A stretch of DNA of 20,042 bases from Bacteroidales bacterium (lineage in GTDB: Bacteria > Bacteroidota > Bacteroidia > Bacteroidales > P3): NCBI GenBank assembly GCA_017618625.1, contig JAFZTV010000039.1, positions 1 to 20,042 of the forward strand, written 5' to 3'. Numbering within the stretch: the first letter of the stretch is position 1; every line of letters begins with the position of its first letter. A model generated the notes under the pieces. It was not told the DNA's origin. It ran no database searches and saw nothing but the letters and a program-made list of their open reading frames with translations. Position numbers and translations under genes: made by a program. Shown here piece after piece: positions 5,609-12,729 of this stretch.

Positions 5609-6505
5609 TTACTTGTAATTCTCCGCCGATTCCTGCAACATTCGGCTAATTATTTGCGAAATACTTTCGGGAGAAACGACCTTCACCCAACGGCCTCTGG
5701 AAAGTATATGGGCAATGAAATCGTAGGTGGGATGCAGACATACTTCGAAATCGACATATTCTTCACCCACAGCCAACTCGCGTTGTGATGGATGTATGGG
5801 CAAGTCTCGCATAGCGTAACGTTCGTCGCCATAAGCACGCAACACAATACGCTGTAACGGAATGCGGACATCTGTCATCACACCGAAATACTCCGAGAAA
5901 TAGGCCTGTGCATCGAAGTCTTTATCCATTGTAAAGCAATCTTCGGTCACACAGATTTCCATCATGCGGTCGAAGGAGAAAACGATGAAACCTCCTTTAT
6001 CGAAGCGTCCCAGCAGATACCAGCGGCGACGGAAGAGTTTAATGCAATAGGGAGCTACCGTCCATTGTTGCGGCTCAGGGCTCCCATAGCGTCGGTATGT
6101 GACGGTTATGCGACGGTTGTCTCTCATGGCTTCCACCTCCATTCGCAGGTTTTCACTCTCGCTGGGTATGCTTTCAAGTAATATGCGGTCGTGCAAGCCA
6201 CGTGCTTCGCTGACGATATTGCTCACCGACAAAGTGCTGAGCATCCAACGGGACACACTATCGTCATTCATCAACGACGGGTCGTCAATATAATAGCGAT
6301 TGTCCGCATCGCAGTCGATAATGATACCGAACATATCCTCAACCTTCTGCCGATGGCGGCGGAATGTCGTACGACTGAAGGGTACACCCTCACTCATTTC
6401 GGTACGCAGCCAACGATCGTTGATTTCCCGTAGTGTGATCCGGCCATAGCGGCTTATGGTATCAACCAACCATACATATTCTCTAAAAAGTGCTGATGCT
6501 TTCAC
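5609..6505 (-). CDS. WYL-domain transcriptional regulator
   Basis: The N-terminus (about 1-60) looks like a winged helix-turn-helix, with ITLREINDRW followed by FSRTTFRRHRQKVEDMFGI as the recognition segment. Residues about 120-190 form the Sm-like WYL domain, with the eponymous motif in RRRWYLLGRF (159-168; WYL at 162-164), preceded by VAPYCIKLF. A WCX-like C-terminal extension follows (about 215-298). WYL regulators sense ligands, often nucleic acid fragments or nucleotides, and many control defence or DNA-damage genes. It starts with GTG (6503-6505); no in-frame ATG is nearby. The transposase gene starts 9 bases after its stop, so the two are very probably cotranscribed. The SGNH gene ends 30 bases upstream, so it may share a longer transcript. 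Target and ligand are unknown. Confidence 0.9.
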   Translation of the reverse strand: MKASALFREYVWLVDTISRYGRITLREINDRWLRTEMSEGVPFSRTTFRRHRQKVEDMFGIIIDCDADNRYYIDDPSLMNDDSVSRWMLSTLSVSNIVSEARGLHDRILLESIPSESENLRMEVEAMRDNRRITVTYRRYGSPEPQQWTVAPYCIKLFRRRWYLLGRFDKGGFIVFSFDRMMEICVTEDCFTMDKDFDAQAYFSEYFGVMTDVRIPLQRIVLRAYGDERYAMRDLPIHPSQRELAVGEEYVDFEVCLHPTYDFIAHILSRGRWVKVVSPESISQIISRMLQESAENYK

Positions 6506-6535
6506 AATATATTATATAGTTGACCATTAAGGCTC

Positions 6536-7651
6536 CTATTGCTGACTAATGACGAGTTTCTGGCGGTGGGTGTTGGATTGCAGGATGTATGTTCCTGGGG
6601 CGAAGCTTGATAAATCGAGGGTGCCGGATTGCGGGTGCATTGTGGTTTTGTTGCCTTTGAGGTCGTAGATTGCCACTTCGCCGTCTATGTCGATATGCAC
6701 CAATCCTGTGGTGGGGTTGGGATAGATGTTGAATGCTTGATTGTTTGATTGCGTGATTGTGCTTATTGAGAGTGGGTCGGGATCATCGGGATTGTCGGGG
6801 TTGTCTGGGTCTTCTGGATCGTTGGGGGCGTCTGGGTCTTCAGGGTCGTTGGGGTCGTTGGGGTCGTCGGGGTCGTTGGGGTCTTCGCCGGTTCCCATGA
6901 GCCACCTCTCGCGGTTGGGCAGAACTACGGTGTCGGCTATCTGCTGAAGGTATTCGGCTTGCTCGGCATCGAGGTCGCCGTAGTAGCCGCACGGCGCAAT
7001 CGGCACTTCATAGAGGGTTTCGAATATGGCGCACGCCACCAGATAGGAGCCCGCAAGGTTGGGGTGGATGTCGTTGAAGACGGAATGCAGCATCAGGTCG
7101 TGATGGTCGGCATAATGCTCTCTGAAGCACTCGCCCGCAGGAGCGAGAGGCACTCCCGCCAGACGCGCTATCTTGGTGACGGTATCGAGTATGCGCTGCT
7201 GGGTGTAGAGATAGTAGTCATAGTCACCGTTGCCGTCGCCTGGTGTGACGCCGTTGCTTATCTCATAAAGGCAGACCTTCGCCTCGGGGTTGACGGCATG
7301 CAAGGCCTCGACAAGCTGCCGCACGACCCACGCGGAGGAATCGGTGCTTATCGAGCCGCCCGACGACTCGCCCGTGCCGGGTTGCAGCACCAGCTTGTCC
7401 CATCGTTCGGACTCGAGGCGGCGCAGCAACTCGCCCGAAGCGAGCATCTCGGCCAAACCTGTCCCGCCGACGGTGTAAGAGTCGACCTCGACACGGTAGC
7501 CCTTGTCGTTGGCTATGCCCGCGAAGAGCTGGGGCATGTCGTTGAAGTAGGTGAGGCTGTTGCCGACAAAAAACACACGCTCCTGCGCGGAGGCACAGAG
7601 GAATGAACAAAGGAAAAACAGAATAACCAGAGAACGGTGACAAGTTACCAT
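6536..7651 (-). CDS. Secreted SGNH/GDSL-type hydrolase with Asp-Pro linker and T9SS sorting domain
   Basis: Starting at the ATG at 7651 gives a normal signal peptide (hydrophobic core LVILFFLCSFLC, cleavage after ASAQ). The longer in-frame start at 7696 adds an unlikely 15 residues. Numbering from the chosen start, the SGNH domain shows block I FVGNSLTYFNDMP (nucleophile S32), a Gly block VGGTGL (62-66) and the closing block FNDIHPN (D194, H196). This suggests an esterase or lipase-like enzyme on an O-acylated substrate. About 257-292 is a D-P-N/D/E linker encoded by a G-rich DNA repeat. The last about 69 residues form a type A T9SS sorting domain: FNIYPNPTTG, a DLKG turn, LSSFAPGTYIL and KLVISQQ. 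The protein should therefore cross the outer membrane and be released or anchored at the surface. It lies just downstream of the ATPase gene and has no clear promoter of its own. Confidence 0.85.
   Translation of the reverse strand: MVTCHRSLVILFFLCSFLCASAQERVFFVGNSLTYFNDMPQLFAGIANDKGYRVEVDSYTVGGTGLAEMLASGELLRRLESERWDKLVLQPGTGESSGGSISTDSSAWVVRQLVEALHAVNPEAKVCLYEISNGVTPGDGNGDYDYYLYTQQRILDTVTKIARLAGVPLAPAGECFREHYADHHDLMLHSVFNDIHPNLAGSYLVACAIFETLYEVPIAPCGYYGDLDAEQAEYLQQIADTVVLPNRERWLMGTGEDPNDPDDPNDPNDPEDPDAPNDPEDPDNPDNPDDPDPLSISTITQSNNQAFNIYPNPTTGLVHIDIDGEVAIYDLKGNKTTMHPQSGTLDLSSFAPGTYILQSNTHRQKLVISQQ
6776..6884 (-). repeat. In-gene short repeat encoding the Asp-Pro-rich linker
   Basis: The plus strand shows iterations of GGGTCGTTG/GGGTCTTCG-type 9-mers, which on the minus strand code for (D/N/E)-D-P units between the hydrolase and the T9SS sorting domain. 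Such repeats are prone to length change without loss of frame if whole 9-base units are gained or lost. Confidence 0.75.
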
Positions 7652-7700
7652 TGTGGAGATTGAATTATGGATTGAGAGAGATGTGACCTGAAACAATCAC

Positions 7701-7722
7701 ATTATCGCCCCGTGCGGCGCAC
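7701..7722 (-). repeat. Stop-flush hairpin element, copy A (after the ATPase gene)
   Basis: Reading on the minus strand, immediately after the TAG of the ATPase gene comes GTGC-GCC-GCAC (7722-7712) and then the tail GGGGCGATAA. It matches the plus-strand copies B-E in stem and tail but lacks three bases at the loop. It lies between two co-oriented genes, like all the others. Confidence 0.7.
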
Positions 7723-9315
7723 CTATTTCAAGAGATTTCCGAAGATGCTGCGGGTGAGCTCGCGGGTTATGGTGCGTGTGGCGGCGGAGGTGGTGTTCTT
7801 CACTATCTTCTGTCCGGTGGATGTGCGCGACTTGGTTTTCTTGCCCGAAATCTTGTCGCTCACGGCGGTGCCGGCGGCGGTGGCCAAGGTGGCGGTTACG
7901 GCGGTGATGACGCCTTTCAGCACCTTCGAGCCTATGCCACTGCCTTTCTTGGCGGGTTTCTCTTCCTTGACCTTGGGTTCTCTGGTTGCCGGCACGTTTT
8001 TCTCCTCTTCAACGGCCTGAATGGCCACCTCGCGCTCGCGCAGGAGGATTTCATAGGCACTCTCGCTGTCAACGGGGGTGTCGTATTTGCCGTAGATAGG
8101 GCTCTGCTTGATGGCTGTGTCGCGCTCCTGCGGCGTGATGGCGCCTATCTGCGAGAGCGGGAAGAGTATGTTGGCGCGCTGCACGACGGTGGGCGCACCT
8201 TTCTCGTCGAGGAAGCTCACTAGGGCTTCGCCCGTCTCGAGGGTGGTGATAGCCTCGTCGGTCTTGAACGCGGGATTGGGACGCATGGTGTCGGCGGCCG
8301 TCTTGACGGCTTTCTGGTCTTTGGGCGTGTAGGCGCGGAGGGCGTGCTGCACGCGGTTGCCGAGCTGGCCGAGGATGCTGTCGGGTATGTCGGACGGGTT
8401 CTGGGTGACGAAATAGATGCCTACGCCCTTGCTGCGGATAAGACGTATGACCTGCTCGACTTTGTCAACCATAGCCTTCGAGGTGTCGTCGAAGAGCATG
8501 TGCGCCTCGTCGAAGAAGAAGATGAGCTTGGGCATATCGAGATCGCCGACCTCGGGCAGAGTGCTGTAGAGCTCGGTCATAAGCCACAGGAGGAAGGTGC
8601 TGTAGAGCTTGGGCTGCAACATGAGCTTGTCGGCGGCAAGAACGCTGAGCACTCCCCTACCCTGCGCGTCTGTCTGCAGGAGGTCGCGGATGTCGAACGC
8701 CGGCTCGCCGAAGAACTGGTTGGCTCCCTGATTCTCGAGCTGCAAGAGGGCACGCTGGATGGCGGAGACGCTGGCGGTGGAGATGTTGCCGTACTGAGCG
8801 GAATACTCCTTGGCGTTCTGCGCCACATGGTCGAGCATGGAGCGGAGGTCCTTCATGTCGAGTATGAGAAGTCCGCGGTCGTCGGCCACACGGAAGACGA
8901 TGTTAAGCACACCGTCCTGGGTGTCGTTGAGGCCCAGCAGACGTGCGAGCAGCTGAGGTCCCATCTGCGAGACGGTGGTGCGGATAGGGTGTCCCTGCTC
9001 ACCATAGACGTCGTAGAAACGCACAGGGCAAGCCTGGAACTGCGGATTTTCGATGCCGAACTGAGACAGGCGTTTCTCGATGAAGCCGCTCATCGAGCCG
9101 GGACGCGAGATGCCGCTGAGGTCGCCCTTCATGTCGGCCATAAAGCAGGGGACGCCCGCCTGGGCGAACGTTTCGGCCATCACCTGAAGGGTGACGGTCT
9201 TTCCTGTGCCGGTGGCTCCGGCGATGAGGCCGTGACGGTTGGCCATCTTACCGATGATTGAAAGGTCGCCCTCGGCGCAGTGGGCGATATACAAGCCGCG
9301 AGATTGATCGTACAT
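7723..9315 (-). CDS. HerA-like/DUF853-family ATPase
   Basis: The 530-residue protein has a Walker A motif GATGTGKT at 33-40 in the context [19 protein letters not shown]. It continues with [12 protein letters not shown] (59-70) and has a Walker B-like [12 protein letters not shown], then an [22 protein letters not shown] sensor segment. Both are typical of the DUF853 (E. coli YjgR-like) branch of the HerA/FtsK AAA+ superfamily. These are presumed hexameric DNA- or protein-translocating ATPases of unknown substrate. The C-terminal about 80 residues are Lys/Thr/Ala-rich and basic ([19 protein letters not shown], then KTKSRTSTG), possibly a nucleic-acid or membrane-contacting tail. The gene is divergent from corA, with a minus-strand -7 box at 9429-9436. 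A stop-flush hairpin element directly follows its TAG. Confidence 0.9.
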   Translation of the reverse strand: MYDQSRGLYIAHCAEGDLSIIGKMANRHGLIAGATGTGKTVTLQVMAETFAQAGVPCFMADMKGDLSGISRPGSMSGFIEKRLSQFGIENPQFQACPVRFYDVYGEQGHPIRTTVSQMGPQLLARLLGLNDTQDGVLNIVFRVADDRGLLILDMKDLRSMLDHVAQNAKEYSAQYGNISTASVSAIQRALLQLENQGANQFFGEPAFDIRDLLQTDAQGRGVLSVLAADKLMLQPKLYSTFLLWLMTELYSTLPEVGDLDMPKLIFFFDEAHMLFDDTSKAMVDKVEQVIRLIRSKGVGIYFVTQNPSDIPDSILGQLGNRVQHALRAYTPKDQKAVKTAADTMRPNPAFKTDEAITTLETGEALVSFLDEKGAPTVVQRANILFPLSQIGAITPQERDTAIKQSPIYGKYDTPVDSESAYEILLREREVAIQAVEEEKNVPATREPKVKEEKPAKKGSGIGSKVLKGVITAVTATLATAAGTAVSDKISGKKTKSRTSTGQKIVKNTTSAATRTITRELTRSIFGNLLK

Positions 9316-9428
9316 GATGAAGTAATGTTTATGTTTATACGTTTATATGTTGCACATTTATATGTTAGAGTGATTGGGTGGGCAGGGGTCGATTATGACC
9401 GATGCCGCGCACACACTTTAACGGAGTG

Positions 9429-9436
9429 CAAATATA
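9429..9436 (-). promoter_or_regulatory. -7 box of the ATPase gene
   Basis: Minus strand TATATTTG matches TAnnTTTG and would give a leader of roughly 105 bases containing several ACATATAAA-like iterations. It lies only 18 bases from the -33 element of the divergent corA promoter. No good -33 partner is evident. Confidence 0.45.
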
Positions 9437-9454
9437 CACAATAAACTAAAAAAC

Positions 9455-9484
9455 TTGACACTTAAAACTATTTTTGTAAATTTG
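9455..9484 (+). promoter_or_regulatory. Promoter of corA
   Basis: TTG (9455-9457) and TAAATTTG (9477-9484) are separated by 19 bases, the Bacteroidetes consensus spacing, and lie about 68 bases before the corA ATG. Confidence 0.65.
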
Positions 9485-9536
9485 CAGCCGGAACCAAGCA
9501 ACCTATACTGGCATGTAGAATACAGATTTTCAAGAG

Positions 9537-9544
9537 AAAGGAGG
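9537..9544 (+). promoter_or_regulatory. Strong Shine-Dalgarno sequence of corA
   Basis: AAAGGAGG lies 7 bases before the ATG. Perfect SD sequences are uncommon in Bacteroidetes, and the other genes in this window have A-rich leaders without one. It fixes the corA start. Confidence 0.6.
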
Positions 9545-9551
9545 AAAACGT

Positions 9552-10481
9552 ATGATAGAAGCTATCGAGTACAAGAAACTGAAATGGCAGCATATCACCA
9601 ATCCCACAGAGGATGACTACGACTACCTGCTCGAGACCTACGAGTTCCACCCTTTGGATATTGAAGACTGTAAATCGAACAACCAGCGTCCTAAAATCGA
9701 CGAATACGACGACTACTACTTCCTGATTCTGCACTTCCCCTATTTCGAGAAGGGCGGCAAGTTTATCCGTGTGCGCGAGGTGAAGATTTTCTGGGGACGC
9801 GACTATATCATCACCATCGGAAAGCCGCATTGGGCGGTGAAGCAGTATTTCGACGACCTGAAACAGGACATCGAGGAGCAGGACGAGGACGCACAGGAGG
9901 CGATGAGCTGCAGCGACCTGCTGCTTTACAACATCCTGAACCGACTGATGACGGAGACCTACACGCTCATCATGCGAGTGGGTTCGGAGGTGGATTTGAT
10001 AAACTACGACATCTTCAACAAACGAGCGAGGAGCATCATCGAATTGATTTCCTTGACCCGTAGAAACATCATCCTGCTGAACACCACGTTCAAACCCCAG
10101 CTGCGAGTTCTCCACATGTTCGAGAGCGGCGGCATCAAAGGCTTTGTCAACCCCGACGAACTGGATATGGAAGACTACTGGGGTAACATACTCGACCAGT
10201 ATCAGAAGATGTTCGACTCGATTGAGGACTACGGCGAGTTGATTGAAGGCCTTTCGAAAACCTTCGACTCGTTGCAGGCAAACAAAACCAACGAGATAAT
10301 GAAGGTGCTGACCTACATCAACACCATATTGCTGCCGCTGACGGTGATAACCGGCATGTTCGGCATGAACGTCAACTTCCCGTTCATCACCGACACGACG
10401 GCCTTCTGGTGCATCGTAGGGGCGATGGTCTTGATTTCAGGGTTGCTGATTTTCTACTTCAACTGGAGAACGAACAAGTAG
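9552..10481 (+). CDS. corA: CorA-family divalent metal ion transporter
   Basis: The 309-residue product has the CorA plan. A large cytoplasmic N-terminal alpha/beta domain (1-about 250) carries an acidic stretch (QDIEEQDEDAQEA). A long stalk helix follows, then two C-terminal membrane helices (about 256-272 and 284-303). The signature GMN tripeptide is at 271-273 in TGMFGMNVNFPF, at the end of TM1, and the C-terminus NWRTNK is short and basic as usual. The family forms inner-membrane pentamers conducting Mg2+, and also Co2+ or Ni2+. The YGMNF form is here FGMNV; metal choice cannot be read from sequence. The ATG is supported by a strong SD and a good promoter. A stop-flush hairpin element begins at the base after its TAG. 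Confidence 0.93.
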   Translation: MIEAIEYKKLKWQHITNPTEDDYDYLLETYEFHPLDIEDCKSNNQRPKIDEYDDYYFLILHFPYFEKGGKFIRVREVKIFWGRDYIITIGKPHWAVKQYFDDLKQDIEEQDEDAQEAMSCSDLLLYNILNRLMTETYTLIMRVGSEVDLINYDIFNKRARSIIELISLTRRNIILLNTTFKPQLRVLHMFESGGIKGFVNPDELDMEDYWGNILDQYQKMFDSIEDYGELIEGLSKTFDSLQANKTNEIMKVLTYINTILLPLTVITGMFGMNVNFPFITDTTAFWCIVGAMVLISGLLIFYFNWRTNK

Positions 10482-10504
10482 GTTCGCGGCCGCACGGGGC
10501 GATT
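10482..10504 (+). repeat. Stop-flush hairpin element, copy B (after corA)
   Basis: Starts at the base after the corA TAG. Stem GTTCG-CGGC-CGCAC has one mismatch; the tail is GGGGCGATT. It is followed by GAGCAGTCAGC, which matches the continuation of copy C (TAGCAGTTAGC). Confidence 0.7.
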
Positions 10505-10641
10505 GAGCAGTCAGCCCGCGATACTTGAGGAGCGGAAGGCTCACTTTTGAAAGGTGACTATTCAAGGGTGTTTGGACAAAATCGAAACATCCTCGTTATC
10601 AGCGACTAAAAAGTTAGTAAGCAAAACTCAAAACTTTTTTT

Positions 10642-10649
10642 TATCTTTG
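10642..10649 (+). promoter_or_regulatory. -7 box of the DUF3127 gene
   Basis: TATCTTTG matches TAnnTTTG, 66 bases before the ATG at 10716. The -33 element is not clear. Confidence 0.5.
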
Positions 10650-10715
10650 CTTTTTGCCTTTCCCGGCGAATGGCAACGTTTTTATTTGATAATTAACAAA
10701 ATAAAATATATAATA

Positions 10716-11162
10716 ATGGAAATCACAGGAAAACTTATCAAATTATTGCCCGAAGTGAGCGGCACTAGCGCCCGTGGAGAATGGGTAAGAGGTGGATTTG
10801 TAATTGAGACCGAAGGCGAGTACCCTCGTCAGGTTGCATTCACGGCTTTCGGAGCCGACAAGGTGGCCATGGTGAAAAACATACCGATGGGCAGCAGCAT
10901 CGTGGTGTCGTTCTCGCCCGAATCGAGAGAGTACAACGAGAGGTGGTACACCGACCTGCGCTGCCGAAACATACAGCCCTATGTGCCCGGCCAGATGCCC
11001 GCAGCGGCCACGGGATACTCATGGGCAGGCGCACCCGCAGCGGCAGCACCCGCTCCGCAGCAACCCGGACAGCCGGCCTTTGCCGCCCCCGTTCCTCCCC
11101 AGCAGCCAGTGGCCCCGGCCAACCAGATGCCGAACGAAGGCGAAGACGACCTGCCGTTCTAA
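10716..11162 (+). CDS. DUF3127 protein with an SSB-like acidic tail
   Basis: The 148-residue product begins MEITGKLIKLLPEVSGTSARG, here split as MEITGKLIK and LPEVSGTSARG, the typical DUF3127 opening. It continues with YPRQVAFTAFG and FSPESREYNERWYTDLR (66-82), a fold believed related to OB-fold single-strand binding proteins. After a flexible Pro/Gln/Ala linker (about 92-138) it ends EGEDDLPF, the same acidic D-D-x-P-F tip with which SSB recruits repair and replication partners. An ssDNA-binding role is therefore plausible but not proven for this family. I chose the ATG at 10716; the reading frame stays open further upstream, but that part crosses the promoter and looks non-coding. It precedes the 5-formyl-THF cyclo-ligase gene by 21 bases. 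Confidence 0.88.
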   Translation: MEITGKLIKLLPEVSGTSARGEWVRGGFVIETEGEYPRQVAFTAFGADKVAMVKNIPMGSSIVVSFSPESREYNERWYTDLRCRNIQPYVPGQMPAAATGYSWAGAPAAAAPAPQQPGQPAFAAPVPPQQPVAPANQMPNEGEDDLPF

Positions 11163-11183
11163 AGACAGTATTGCAGCGACCGA

Positions 11184-11720
11184 ATGGAGAAACAGGAACT
11201 GCGCAAACAAATAAGGGCGGCGAAAAAAGCCGTCCCTTTTTGTGAGAAACTTTCACGTTCGAGAGACATCATGTCGCGAGTGGAGGACTTGAACGAGTTT
11301 GTCCAAGCCGACGTGGTGTTGCTGTACTGGTCGATGGAAGACGAGGTGCAGACGCACGAGTTTGTCGAGAAATGGTATAAATCAAAAACCATCCTGCTGC
11401 CCTGCGTGGAGGGCGACGACCTGCTGTTGCGCCAATATACAGGCAACGACTGTATGCGCGACGGCGAGCAGTTCGGCATCGGAGAACCCACGGGCGAGGA
11501 ATACACCGACCTGGAAAGTGTGAAAGCGATTATCGTTCCCGGCGTGGCCTTCGACCATGAAGGACACCGAATGGGACGCGGACGCGGTTTCTACGACCGG
11601 CTGCTGAAAAACACACCGAAGGCATACAAGATAGGCGTAGCCTTCGACTTCCAGATGGTCGAGGAAGTCCCCGTCGAACCCCACGACGTGATGATGGACA
11701 AAGTGATAAGCGAGTTCTAA
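11184..11720 (+). CDS. ygfA: 5-formyltetrahydrofolate cyclo-ligase
   Basis: The enzyme converts 5-formyl-THF to 5,10-methenyl-THF with ATP, returning the storage folate to one-carbon metabolism. The 178-residue length is normal. The N-terminal MEKQELRKQIRAAKK, shown here as KQELRKQIRAAK, is the basic folate/ATP-binding helix. LLPCV (71-75) and the C-terminal IIVPGVAFDHEG (116-127) followed by MGRGRGFYDRLL (130-141) form the family's nucleotide-binding signature. The end VPVEPHDVMMDKVISE is also typical. It lies 21 bases after the DUF3127 gene and 24 bases before the next gene, so one operon is likely. Confidence 0.93.
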   Translation: MEKQELRKQIRAAKKAVPFCEKLSRSRDIMSRVEDLNEFVQADVVLLYWSMEDEVQTHEFVEKWYKSKTILLPCVEGDDLLLRQYTGNDCMRDGEQFGIGEPTGEEYTDLESVKAIIVPGVAFDHEGHRMGRGRGFYDRLLKNTPKAYKIGVAFDFQMVEEVPVEPHDVMMDKVISEF

Positions 11721-11744
11721 ATCCAAATAAAGCAATCTCAAGCC

Positions 11745-12272
11745 ATGCCGATGTTCTACACACCCAAGCCCCGTCAGTTCCACTACACTCCGCGTTTCTA
11801 CGACCCGGAGAAAGAGAAATGGGAGGCGCTGAAGAAGAAATACAGCAACCAGCAGTCAGAGGGCAACGGGCAAGCCGACGGGCAACAAACCGAGACAACC
11901 GATGCCGAGCTGGAATATTTCGAACAGAGGGTGCGAGAGATTGAGAACGAAGAGAAACGCGAGAGACAGAAACTGGGGTTCAGCGACCTGTTCCGTCGTC
12001 GCAAGATGCCCACGTTCAACTACCAGCCGAGGTTTCAGTCGGGTGCCGACAGCCAGCAGGCAACGAACGGCGACCAGCAGGCAGCAGGCGGTGCGGACAG
12101 CGCCATACTCGACAAATATTCTGGCGAAGGACAAGGCTATAAAACCCGCAAGATAAAGATACGCCGCCGGTTCGACATGGGCGACAGCGACTACATGAAA
12201 CCCGTCTCGGGCGGCAAGATAATACTCTACGCCCTTCTCGCCTGCCTGCTGCTCTACTTGATTTTGTTCTAA
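11745..12272 (+). CDS. Tail-anchored unknown with duplicated F-x-Y-x-P-R-F motif
   Basis: I do not recognise a named domain. The 175-residue protein has a soluble, charged N-terminus and a single C-terminal hydrophobic segment (about 157-175, ILYALLACLLLYLILF) with almost nothing after it. It should therefore be tail-anchored in the inner membrane with the bulk in the cytoplasm. The motif P-R-Q-F-H-Y-T-P-R-F-Y-D-P near residue 10-21 recurs as M-P-T-F-N-Y-Q-P-R-F near residue 88-97. The stretch between is Gln/Glu-rich and contains a likely coiled coil (ELEYFEQRVREIENEEKR, 55-72). A basic patch (KTRKIKIRRRF) precedes the membrane segment. It sits between the folate gene (24 bases) and panD (76 bases). 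Members of this type seem confined to Bacteroidetes, in my recollection; function unknown. Confidence 0.8.
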   Translation: MPMFYTPKPRQFHYTPRFYDPEKEKWEALKKKYSNQQSEGNGQADGQQTETTDAELEYFEQRVREIENEEKRERQKLGFSDLFRRRKMPTFNYQPRFQSGADSQQATNGDQQAAGGADSAILDKYSGEGQGYKTRKIKIRRRFDMGDSDYMKPVSGGKIILYALLACLLLYLILF

Positions 12273-12307
12273 GTCACAAGCAGAAGTCGGCAGCCATATC
12301 GACACTA

Positions 12308-12328
12308 AACATATCAACCTATCAACAT
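12308..12328 (+). repeat. Leader iteration ATATCAAC/CTATCAAC before panD
   Basis: Two adjacent near-identical octamers sit in the A-rich, SD-less leader of panD, resembling the iterations before trxB and before the gene at 18170. Confidence 0.5.
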
Positions 12329-12348
12329 AAAACACCACAACACAACCA

Positions 12349-12693
12349 ATGCAAATCCAGATACTCAAATCGAAGATACACCGCGTGACCGTCACCGAAG
12401 CCGACCTCGACTATATCGGAAGTATCACTATCGACGAGGCATTGATGGAGGCCGCCAACATCATTGAGAACGAACGTGTCGATATCTACAACATCACCAA
12501 CGGCGAGCGTTTCAGCACCTACGTCATCAAAGGCGAAAGGGGCAGCGGTGTCATAGGCATCAACGGAGCCGCCGCACACAAAGCCCCCGTAGGAAGCCTT
12601 CTCATCATAGCCTCATACGCCATCATGGACTTCGACGAAGCCAAGCAGTGGCACCCGACGGTCATCTTCCCGAAGGACAACAAGCTATCCTGA
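12349..12693 (+). CDS. panD: Aspartate 1-decarboxylase (pyruvoyl enzyme)
   Basis: The enzyme makes beta-alanine from aspartate for pantothenate and CoA synthesis. The 114-residue proenzyme is of normal length. The self-processing site is G24-S25 in DYIGSITID; cleavage turns S25 into the pyruvoyl cofactor. Other family features are [16 protein letters not shown] (1-16, catalytic Lys expected at K9), the [10 protein letters not shown] block (51-60) and the C-terminal IIASYA and PTVIFPKDN. In many Bacteroidales panD is next to panC; here panC is not adjacent. The TGA stop shows that TGA is a normal stop in this genome. The membrane protein gene follows after 36 bases. Confidence 0.95.
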   Translation: MQIQILKSKIHRVTVTEADLDYIGSITIDEALMEAANIIENERVDIYNITNGERFSTYVIKGERGSGVIGINGAAAHKAPVGSLLIIASYAIMDFDEAKQWHPTVIFPKDNKLS

Positions 12694-12729
12694 CACCGTA
12701 ATCACACAACTAGCGGAAGAAACGAAAAC

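Noticed and set aside
8344..9261. Antisense open frame (305 codons) opposite the ATPase gene
   Set aside because: Same reasoning: the Walker motifs and the whole family match are on the other strand, and the composition is typical of an antisense shadow.
9468..10115. Antisense open frame (215 codons) opposite the start of corA
   Set aside because: It runs through the corA promoter and SD and has no family features.
10419..10426. GGGGCGAT inside corA as a sixth hairpin element
   Set aside because: It lacks the preceding stem and is explained by coding sequence.
10554..10715. Upstream extension of the DUF3127 protein to an ATG at 10554
   Set aside because: The extra 54 residues span the -7 box and AT-rich leader and do not belong to the family; the DUF3127 fold starts at the ATG at 10716.
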